Shown: positions 15,039-19,992 of the stretch, one piece after another
How the letters are laid out: each line of letters begins with the position of its first letter
Position numbering within the stretch: the first letter of the stretch is position 1
Origin: Planctomycetota bacterium
GTDB lineage: Bacteria; Planctomycetota; MHYJ01; JACQXL01
Direction of reading: 5' to 3'
Assembly (NCBI GenBank): GCA_030018555.1
Contig: JASEHY010000004.1
Coordinates: forward strand, 1-19,992
Length of the DNA: 19,992 nt
The notes under the pieces: generated by a model
What the model was told of the DNA's origin: nothing
What the model saw: the letters and a program-made list of their open reading frames with translations, nothing else
Database searches by the model: none
Translations under genes and position numbers: made by a program

Positions 15039-16049
15039 ATGTCAGAATTAAGAAAAGACCCGATTATTAATCGCTGGGTAATAATTGCGGCAGAGAGAGC
15101 AAAGAGGACTGGCGATTTTTATTCCGCCAAGCCCTCACCTGAGCCTGCCGCATCATCTAAACCCTGCCCTTTCTGCGAGGGGAATGAAGGTGTAACTCCG
15201 CCTGAGATTTATGCAGTCAGGAAACCTTTTTCTACTCCAAACGGCCGCGATTGGCTTGTCAGGGTTGTGCCTAATAAATTTCCCGCATTGGCTATAGAAG
15301 GCAATCTTGATAAAAAAGGCAAGGGATTATATGACTATATGAGAGGCATCGGGGCTCACGAAGTAATTATTGAAACACCTCAACATCTTTCCTCTTTTAC
15401 TCCGCTGTCTGAAGAACATATCCGCCTTGTCTTACAGACCTACCAGTTAAGAATGGCGGATTTGAAAAAGGATACCCGGTTTGCCTATGGGCTTATTTTT
15501 AAGAATGTGGGCGAGCGGGCAGGTGCTTCATTAGAGCATACTCATTCTCAATTAGTTGTTACCCCCATCACACCGATTCGCATTGCTCAGGAGATTAAAG
15601 GTGCCAAACATTTTTATGACTACCGCGGACGCTGTATATTCTGTGATATTATCAGTCAGGAAATAGAAGAAGACGAGAGGATAGTTATAAATGATGAGCA
15701 TTTTGTTGTGATATGCCCTTTTGCTTCCCGTTTCCCCTTTGAAACATGGATTCTACCAAAACAACATCTCACTCACTTTGAGATGATACCGCCACACATC
15801 CTGCCATCTCTTGCCGGTATCACTAAAAAAGTATTTCAGAAACTGGAGAAGGCGTTAAATAATCCTCCTTATAATATGCTGATTCACACCTCCTCGTTCA
15901 CAATGGAAGAGACAGAGTATTATCACTGGCACATAGAGATTATTCCGCGTATTACGAGGGTTGCTGGGTTTGAATGGGGCACGGGTTTTTATATCAATAC
16001 CGTCCCGCCTGAAGATGCGGCTAAATATCTTAAAGAAATAGCAGTGTAA
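15039..16049 (+). CDS. galT: Galactose-1-phosphate uridylyltransferase family protein
   Basis: This HIT-superfamily nucleotidyltransferase (336 aa) should exchange UMP between UDP-glucose and galactose-1-phosphate (Leloir pathway), though related family members act on other hexose phosphates or ADP-sugars. Visible features include MSELRKDPIINRWVIIAAER at the N terminus and two cysteine pairs (C43/C46 in CPFC, C199/C202 in CIFC). The catalytic motif HTHSQ (167-171) has Thr where many GalT proteins have Pro (HPHSQ). The C-terminal YHWHIEIIPR (295-304) completes the metal and substrate sites. The start matches the family N terminus closely, although the upstream sequence (CTGAAACTCT) offers no good ribosome binding site. 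Pairing with the GH57 gene suggests joint alpha-glucan and hexose-phosphate metabolism. Confidence 0.85.
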   Translation: MSELRKDPIINRWVIIAAERAKRTGDFYSAKPSPEPAASSKPCPFCEGNEGVTPPEIYAVRKPFSTPNGRDWLVRVVPNKFPALAIEGNLDKKGKGLYDYMRGIGAHEVIIETPQHLSSFTPLSEEHIRLVLQTYQLRMADLKKDTRFAYGLIFKNVGERAGASLEHTHSQLVVTPITPIRIAQEIKGAKHFYDYRGRCIFCDIISQEIEEDERIVINDEHFVVICPFASRFPFETWILPKQHLTHFEMIPPHILPSLAGITKKVFQKLEKALNNPPYNMLIHTSSFTMEETEYYHWHIEIIPRITRVAGFEWGTGFYINTVPPEDAAKYLKEIAV

Positions 16050-16228
16050 AAAACAGTCCTTAACCCGCATTATTCATACGATGTTCAAAACGGTTACAGA
16101 TTGCGTGAGATTGCTTCGTCCTCCGATATTCATCGGAGTCCTCGCAATGACACGTCCTACCTGTCATTGCGAGCGATAGCGAAGCAATCTTACCTTAATT
16201 TATGAATAATACGGGTTAAGGCAGTTTT
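16050..16228. repeat. MITE-like inverted-repeat element between convergent galT and ribF
   Basis: The 16050-16078 arm, containing CTTAACCCGCATTATTCATA, and the 16201-16220 arm, TATGAATAATACGGGTTAAG, are inverted copies over 20 bp with one mismatch. Inside lies a second hairpin: AGATTGCTTCG (16108-16118) pairs with CGAAGCAATCT (16180-16190), and CTCGCAATGACA (16141-16152) pairs perfectly with TGTCATTGCGAG (16162-16173). The left arm of that hairpin is interrupted by CTCCGAT-N4-ATCGGAG (16121-16138). The right outer arm contains the ribF stop. It may terminate both convergent genes, but no U-tract is evident. The inner GATTGCTTCG/CTCGCAATGAC sequence is a type I recognise as widespread in environmental bacterial genomes. 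Confidence 0.8.
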
Positions 16229-17274
16229 ATTCTCCTCAATTTCTCTATATCCTGCCTAATCTGTTTCACGAGTGCCTCAGGGGTGATAAACCTTTCCTCA
16301 TCACGTAGACGGGAAATAATCTCTACCAGAATATCCTTGCCGTAAAGGGCTCCGCATTTTCTCTGGTCATAGCCAAGAAGATATACCTCAATGTTATCTT
16401 TCCCGCCTGCGCCGAGGCTTCGGCAGGCAGGTAAGTGGCTTGAAAGGTCTCTATGAAATGTCGGCCTTATACCTATATTAACCAATGCCTTAAGATAATC
16501 GCCTGTGGTGAGTGAAGAAACCTCGTCAGGATACAGGCATCTTGCTATGGCGATATAGACCCCGCGTGGTGGAAGAATCTCATTGTGAGGGTCAAGGTTA
16601 GCGGTAGGAAAGCCCAGAGTTTTCCCGCGACCTTCACCATGTATTACTGTTCCTAATATTGATACGCGCCTGCCCAAGAGTCTCCGGGCTGTCTTAAGGT
16701 TACCACTTCTTATAACGGAACGGATAAGACTACTGCTTATTATTTTTCCGCCGTATTTTAATGGATGAATTATCTTCAAGGGAATATTATATTTTCGCAG
16801 GGTTTCTATATTTCCCTCACGATTTCTGCCGAAGGAGATGTTGTCAGTAACAACAACACCGGTAGGGTTCAATAGAGAGATGAGATTCTGGATAAAGCCG
16901 TCGGCTGAGAGTTGACTCAATCTTCTGGTGAAATTTAACACCAAACAGTTATCTGCTTTTACGCCTGAGGCGGGTCTCCCCGACCCCGAATATTTTTCGG
17001 GGCGGGGTGCCTCTGGCACCGATAACTCCTGTAGTAACATCAGACGATGTGTTAGAGAGGTTATGAATAAAGGGTCTTTGTGAGCGTTGAGGACTTTTTC
17101 AGGGTGGTTGCGGAAAGTTATTACCAATGAAGAAGTATTTATCCTCTTTGCCCATTGAATAACCGAGTGTATGAGTTCCTGATGCCCTGAATGAACCCCA
17201 TCAAAAACCCCCCAGGTGATGATTGGATTTTTAATGTTTCCTCTAATCTGACTGAAACCGTTGAATATTTTCAT
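16216..17274 (-). CDS. ribF: Bifunctional riboflavin kinase / FAD synthetase
   Basis: RibF phosphorylates riboflavin to FMN and adenylates FMN to FAD. The protein (352 aa from ATG 17274; a GTG one codon earlier is possible) is longer than the usual 300-315. The FAD synthetase domain shows WGVFDGVHSGHQELI (HxGH nucleotidyltransferase site), VITFRNHPEKVL, ISFGRNREGN and KIISSSLIRSVIRSGN. The flavokinase domain shows GEGRGKTLGFPTANL, ALVNIGIRPTF and NIEVYLLGYD, then LRDEERFITPEALVKQI. Two in-frame palindromic inserts explain the extra length: one of about 20 codons at 16962-17020 (residues about 87-107) and one of about 10 codons at 16406-16431 (about 281-292). Catalytic motifs appear intact. 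Its stop overlaps the convergent repeat shared with galT. Confidence 0.92.
   Translation of the reverse strand: MKIFNGFSQIRGNIKNPIITWGVFDGVHSGHQELIHSVIQWAKRINTSSLVITFRNHPEKVLNAHKDPLFITSLTHRLMLLQELSVPEAPRPEKYSGSGRPASGVKADNCLVLNFTRRLSQLSADGFIQNLISLLNPTGVVVTDNISFGRNREGNIETLRKYNIPLKIIHPLKYGGKIISSSLIRSVIRSGNLKTARRLLGRRVSILGTVIHGEGRGKTLGFPTANLDPHNEILPPRGVYIAIARCLYPDEVSSLTTGDYLKALVNIGIRPTFHRDLSSHLPACRSLGAGGKDNIEVYLLGYDQRKCGALYGKDILVEIISRLRDEERFITPEALVKQIRQDIEKLRRIKLP
16406..16431. repeat. Palindromic module in frame in the flavokinase half of ribF
   Basis: Arms CCTGC (16406-16410) and GCAGG (16427-16431) enclose GCCGA-GGCT-TCGGC (16411-16424). Read on the ribF strand it encodes LPACRSLGAGG, placed between RPTFHRDLSS and KDNIEVYLLGYD, where the family normally has only a short loop. 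The insertion keeps frame. Confidence 0.65.
16962..17020. repeat. Triple palindromic module in frame in the FAD-synthetase half of ribF
   Basis: Three perfect small hairpins lie in a row: CGCC-TGA-GGCG (16962-16972), CCCCGAA-TATTT-TTCGGGG (16984-17002) and GGTGCC-TCT-GGCACC (17006-17020). Translated on the ribF strand they give PEAPRPEKYSGSGRPASGVKA, inserted between LLQELSV and DNCLVLNFTRRL. The insert is Pro/Gly/Ser/Arg-rich while flanking residues are typical RibF. The middle module shares its arms with the wbqC and intergenic copies. Confidence 0.8.
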
Positions 17275-17277
17275 CAC

Positions 17278-17493
17278 AGAAAATTCCCGCTGGGATAACC
17301 TTTTGCCACAAAGACTATCCTACGCTATTCCATCCCGATATATCGGGACGGAGTAGCGACGGATAGCACCAAGACACGAAGAATTCTTTGTGCCTTCTCC
17401 CGAATGAACCTGCCCCCCCGATGGACATCGGGGCGGGATCCCGTCCCGACGAAGTCTGTCGGGATGGGCTTCTCCATTCGGGAGTGGCAGAAG
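17278..17493. repeat. Nested palindromic repeats between def and ribF
   Basis: Two nested structures occupy the 216-base gap. First, CTATCC/GGATAG (17315-17320, 17361-17366) encloses CGCTATTCC/GGAGTAGCG (17323-17331, 17350-17358), which encloses the perfect palindrome TCCCGATATATCGGGA (17333-17348). Second, CTCCCGAATG/CATTCGGGAG (17397-17406, 17475-17484) encloses CCCCGAT-N4-ATCGGGG (17416-17433) and TCCCGAC-N7-GTCGGGA (17444-17464). Between them is GAAGAATTCTTTGTG, part of a CCACAAAG-CACCAAGACACGAAG phrase that the first element appears to split. No gene is seen. Confidence 0.85.
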
Positions 17494-17979
17494 TTACGAG
17501 GTTTTCTTATATTTACTCAAAAGATACTCTTGTTGTTCTTCGGGTAATCTATCAATAAAGAGTATGCCATTAAGATGGTCTGCCTCGTGCTGGATAATTC
17601 TTGCTATAAGTCCATCAGCATCCATCGTCATCTTTTTACCGTCTGGATTAAAGTATTCGCAGGTGACCTTAAGAGAGCGTTTTACTCTTGTCGATAGCCC
17701 GGGCAAACTCAGGCAACCCTCTTCCTCATTAGATGTCTCTTCGCTCATTCTGGTAATCTTGAGATTAATAAGTGCTATTTCTTTATGTGCTTCTCTGGAA
17801 GGATTAATTACCGCGATGTTATAAGGTAACCCTAACTGAGTAGCAGCCAAACCTACCCCATTAAATTTATACAACATCTGGAACATCTTCTGGATGGTTT
17901 TGTGAAGGTTCTTGCTGAATATATTTACTTTGAGTGGTTTTCTCTTTAACAGAGGGTCTGGATAGATTAATAATTTCAT
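17494..17979 (-). CDS. def: Peptide deformylase
   Basis: This metalloenzyme removes the N-formyl group from nascent proteins at the ribosome. The protein (161 aa, usual length) carries all three diagnostic motifs: GVGLAATQLG (residues 41-50, GxGLAAxQ), EEGCLSLPG with metal ligand Cys89 (EGCLS), and IQHEADHLNGILFID (HExDH) with ligands His131 and His135 and catalytic Glu132. It starts MKLLIYPDPLLKRK as expected. The ATG is preceded by AATTAAGT rather than a clear ribosome binding site. A good promoter lies at 18018-18045 on the same strand, diverging from the TPR gene. ribF follows downstream across a repeat-filled gap and may be co-transcribed. Confidence 0.96.
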   Translation of the reverse strand: MKLLIYPDPLLKRKPLKVNIFSKNLHKTIQKMFQMLYKFNGVGLAATQLGLPYNIAVINPSREAHKEIALINLKITRMSEETSNEEEGCLSLPGLSTRVKRSLKVTCEYFNPDGKKMTMDADGLIARIIQHEADHLNGILFIDRLPEEQQEYLLSKYKKTS

Positions 17980-18001
17980 ACTTAATTAAGCACTGATTTT
18001 C

Positions 18002-18030
18002 TTGACGACTGAAACTGATTATACTATTAT
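18002..18030 (+). promoter_or_regulatory. Sigma-70-type promoter of the TPR gene
   Basis: TTGACG (18002-18007) and TATTAT (18025-18030) are separated by 17 bases, each one mismatch from consensus. A transcript would start near 18037, about 18 bases ahead of the ATG at 18055. The two divergent promoters occupy the same 44 bases on opposite strands. Confidence 0.5.
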
Positions 18031-18045
18031 TATTATTCTAATCAA
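18018..18045 (-). promoter_or_regulatory. Sigma-70-type promoter of def (minus strand)
   Basis: Read on the minus strand, TTGATT (18040-18045) and a perfect TATAAT (18018-18023) are spaced by 16 bases. Transcription would start near 18011, leaving a leader of about 30 bases before the def ATG at 17979. It interleaves with the plus-strand promoter for the TPR gene. Confidence 0.6.
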
Positions 18046-18054
18046 GATTTGTCT

Positions 18055-19437
18055 ATGATAGATACAGAAAAACTTTCCAACAAGGCGCAGGAGGCATTTG
18101 ATAAGCGCAACTACGATTATGCCATAGATTTAACCAGGCAGATATTGGAATTAAACCCGTCGGACAGTCAGGCTCGCAAAATCCTGCGCTCAAGTCTGGT
18201 GAAAAAGTGTGAGGTTCAGAAATCTCAACCTTCACCTTATATCAGTTTTATTATTGGTTTTATATCTGTTGTTAAGGTGTTATTATTCTCACTCCTGAAG
18301 AAATATGATAGGGTCTTGCAATCTGGCGAAGAATTTCTATCTAAGAATCCTTTCTCGCTCTGGGGTAGATATGCCGTAGGAAACTCCCTTGAACAATTAA
18401 ATTATGTTGATAGCGCCATAGAAGAATTTGAATCTCTACTAACTCTAAATCCATCCGATATCAGGGCGATGAAGTCCTTGGGAAGACTTTACCGTAACAG
18501 AAAAGATATGAAGAAATCAGTCCACTATTATCAGATGGTTCTGTCATTAAAACCCACTGATATGGAGACCGGACGGGCTCTTAAGGACCTGGCTGCCTTA
18601 ACCACTCTTCACGAAGGCGGATGGTCCTCTGCGAAATCATCAAGAGATATTGTAAAAGATACTACCACCGCTCAACAACTGGAACGGGAAAGCCAATTTG
18701 TTAAGGATAGTGAAATCCCGCAGGAAATAAATAGACTGAACGATACTATCAATCAAAATCCATCCAATCCGGAGAATGTTAAATACTACAAGAAAATAGG
18801 GGAGTTACAGACAAGAATAAAAGATTATAACGGTGCGATTGCTACTTATGAAGAAGCCATAAAACTCGCTCCTTCTGATGCCTCCATTTCAATGAAGGTT
18901 GGCGATATAAAAATATTACTCTTTGACGAGAAGATAAAAGAGATTCAGCAGAAACTGAAGGCAGAACCTGCTAACCAATCCCTGCGTGATTCTCTCGGGA
19001 AAATACAACAGGAAAGAAATAATTTCAGGATAGAAGAAAACCAGCAGAGGGTTAAGTTATACCCGACAAATTTATCTTATCGCTATCAACTGGGCAAAGC
19101 ACTTTTTGACGCCAAACATTATGACCAGGCAACTGCAGAATTTCAGGCAAGTTTGCGTGACTATAAATTAAAAATAGACTCGCTGAATTATCTGGGACTA
19201 TGCTTTATTGCTAAAAAGCATTTTGACCTGGCGATTGCTCAATTTACTAAGGCATTAGAAAACACTTCATTGACCGCTGAATTTACTAAAACCCTCCGCT
19301 ATAATCTGGCTCTTGCTTATGAACACAATCACAATTACGAGCAAGCCCTCTCTGAATATAAACGCATCCTGGAAGTTGATATAAATTACCGTGATGTCTC
19401 AGATCGCATCAATAAACTACAACAGGCAACAAAATAG
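18055..19437 (+). CDS. Tetratricopeptide-repeat protein with an internal hydrophobic segment
   Basis: This 460-residue TPR protein has no catalytic domain that I recognise. A first TPR-like unit (about residues 6-40, QEAFDKRNYDYAIDLTRQILELNPSD) is followed by a hydrophobic stretch (about 63-79, YISFIIGFISVVKVLLFSLL) that could anchor to the membrane. Further TPR units follow at about 83-190 (DSAIEEFESLLTLNPSDIRAM, KKSVHYYQMVLSLKPTD). A second block comes after the linker EGGWSSAKSSRDIVKDTT (GAIATYEEAIKLAPSDASI, then YDQATAEFQASL, DLAIAQFTKALEN and YEQALSEYKRILEVDINY). The ATG at 18055 is preferred over the TTG two codons earlier. It is probably a scaffold for a complex; the lipoprotein gene 31 bases downstream is a likely partner. 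Similar proteins occur in Planctomycetota and candidate phyla (recalled, not searched). Confidence 0.8.
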   Translation: MIDTEKLSNKAQEAFDKRNYDYAIDLTRQILELNPSDSQARKILRSSLVKKCEVQKSQPSPYISFIIGFISVVKVLLFSLLKKYDRVLQSGEEFLSKNPFSLWGRYAVGNSLEQLNYVDSAIEEFESLLTLNPSDIRAMKSLGRLYRNRKDMKKSVHYYQMVLSLKPTDMETGRALKDLAALTTLHEGGWSSAKSSRDIVKDTTTAQQLERESQFVKDSEIPQEINRLNDTINQNPSNPENVKYYKKIGELQTRIKDYNGAIATYEEAIKLAPSDASISMKVGDIKILLFDEKIKEIQQKLKAEPANQSLRDSLGKIQQERNNFRIEENQQRVKLYPTNLSYRYQLGKALFDAKHYDQATAEFQASLRDYKLKIDSLNYLGLCFIAKKHFDLAIAQFTKALENTSLTAEFTKTLRYNLALAYEHNHNYEQALSEYKRILEVDINYRDVSDRINKLQQATK

Positions 19438-19468
19438 TCCTCTGCATTTCAGAAGGAGTTTGATATTT

Positions 19469-19864
19469 ATGAGAAATCAATTAATTGTATTAGGTTGTGT
19501 GATAAGTGTAATCGTATTATCCATTGTCGGATGTGAAACCAAAGAGAAAAGAATACTACGAGAAAGATTAGCAAAAGCCCAACAGGAGTTAGAACAAGTG
19601 AGAACAAATCTTGAGAAGACATTTGAGCAATCAAAGAAAATACCTCTTCTGGAGAAAGAAAACAAGGAATTAGCAGACCAACTTGCTAAAATTAAATCTG
19701 ATATGGAGAGCATATCTAAGGAAAAAGAAACCCCTATCCAGAAAAACAATGCATTGGTAGAAGAAAACGCTAAACAGAAAAAGATAATAACCGACCTTAA
19801 AGAGGAACAGATTAACCTGAAGAGACAGATAAAAGAGTTAAAAGAGGCATTAAAATCCTTCTGA
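19469..19864 (+). CDS. Small coiled-coil lipoprotein
   Basis: I chose ATG 19469 because AAGGAG lies 10 bases upstream and it starts directly at a lipoprotein signal peptide. An earlier in-frame ATG (19391) would overlap the TPR gene and put 26 residues before the signal. The protein (131 aa) begins MRNQLIVLGCVISVIVLS, followed by the lipobox IVGC, so Cys23 or thereabouts would be lipid-modified. The rest is one long, highly charged heptad-patterned coiled coil (LRERLAKAQQELEQVRTNLE and onward) ending LKEALKSF. No enzymatic motif is seen. By analogy with Lpp-like or complex-bridging lipoproteins it may be a periplasmic spacer or scaffold; this is inference. Confidence 0.82.
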   Translation: MRNQLIVLGCVISVIVLSIVGCETKEKRILRERLAKAQQELEQVRTNLEKTFEQSKKIPLLEKENKELADQLAKIKSDMESISKEKETPIQKNNALVEENAKQKKIITDLKEEQINLKRQIKELKEALKSF

Positions 19865-19904
19865 ACTTCATCGGGATTTTCTTGTGCGATTTTTCGTGGG
19901 GGAC

Positions 19905-19992
19905 AGGACTTGACTCTCTCGCCGACACCCCCTGACCATTTCGCAAACGCCCCTTGACCCTTTCGCAAATGCCCCTTGACCATTTCGCAAAT
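19905..19992. repeat. 21-22 bp tandem repeat running off the window
   Basis: Three clear units occur: 19929-19949, 19950-19971 and 19972-19992, each of the form CCCC(T)TGACC(A/C)TTTCGCAAA(C/T)G. A degenerate unit (CTTGACTCTCTCGCCGAC) precedes them. Units abut with no spacer, so this is not a CRISPR array. The array continues beyond base 19992, so its total length is unknown. Confidence 0.85.

Noticed and set aside
14594..15051. Several open frames of 70-113 codons on both strands in the GH57-galT gap
   Set aside because: They read palindromic repeat sequence in overlapping frames, have no ribosome binding sites, and give Arg/Pro/Gly-rich products with no recognisable motif.
16141..16173. Possible intrinsic terminator between galT and ribF
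   Set aside because: The 12-bp stem is strong but no U-tract follows on either strand; it is better described as part of a repeat, though a termination role cannot be excluded.
19477..19983. 168-codon minus-strand frame over the lipoprotein gene
   Set aside because: It is the antisense shadow of the coiled-coil gene, Ser/Phe/Leu-rich from reversed Lys/Glu codons, and starts in the tandem repeat.
19905..19992. Possible CRISPR array
   Set aside because: Units are contiguous with no unique spacers and no cas genes are nearby.

Overview
The window looks like chromosomal DNA from a Gram-negative, probably anaerobic or facultatively anaerobic bacterium of an uncultured lineage. It encodes an outer-membrane secretin with a type IV pilus inner-membrane platform, a ferredoxin-dependent 2-oxoacid oxidoreductase, a class I (Fe-S) fumarase subunit, a GH57 glucan-active enzyme and a TPR/lipoprotein pair. 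The coding DNA is moderately AT-rich, while gaps between genes are packed with GC-rich short palindromes. The TPR protein recalls proteins of Planctomycetota and related candidate phyla, but the phylum cannot be fixed from this sequence alone.

Layout. Positions 1-5430 (+): type IV pilus alignment/secretin operon, pilM (5' end outside the window), pilN, pilO, an unusually large PilP-like protein, and pilQ. 5440-8099 (+): a DUF2344/TIGR03936-type protein, a WbqC-family protein and a WecA/MraY-type polyprenyl-phosphate sugar-phosphate transferase (envelope polysaccharide initiation). 8254-12010 (+): its own promoter, then korD-korA-korB-korC and a fumarate hydratase alpha subunit whose beta partner is not adjacent. 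12291-16049 (+): promoter, GH57 amylase-type enzyme, then galT-type uridylyltransferase (alpha-glucan and hexose-phosphate metabolism). 16216-17979 (-): ribF and def. 18055-19864 (+): TPR protein and a small coiled-coil lipoprotein, divergent from def with interleaved promoters. A 21-22 bp tandem repeat runs off the right edge.

The most striking signal is not a gene. A family of short GC-rich palindromic modules, for example TCCCGAA-N4-TTCGGGA and CCCCGAT-N4-ATCGGGG, fills nearly every longer gap. Modules are often nested inside one another, as if each served as a target for the next. The same modules also appear inside reading frames without breaking them: ribF (two sites), the GH57 gene, the PilP-like gene, wbqC and probably the DUF2344 gene. 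The insertions add peptides at places where the protein families usually have short loops. This resembles Rickettsia palindromic elements and may be an undescribed expanding mini-element family in this lineage.
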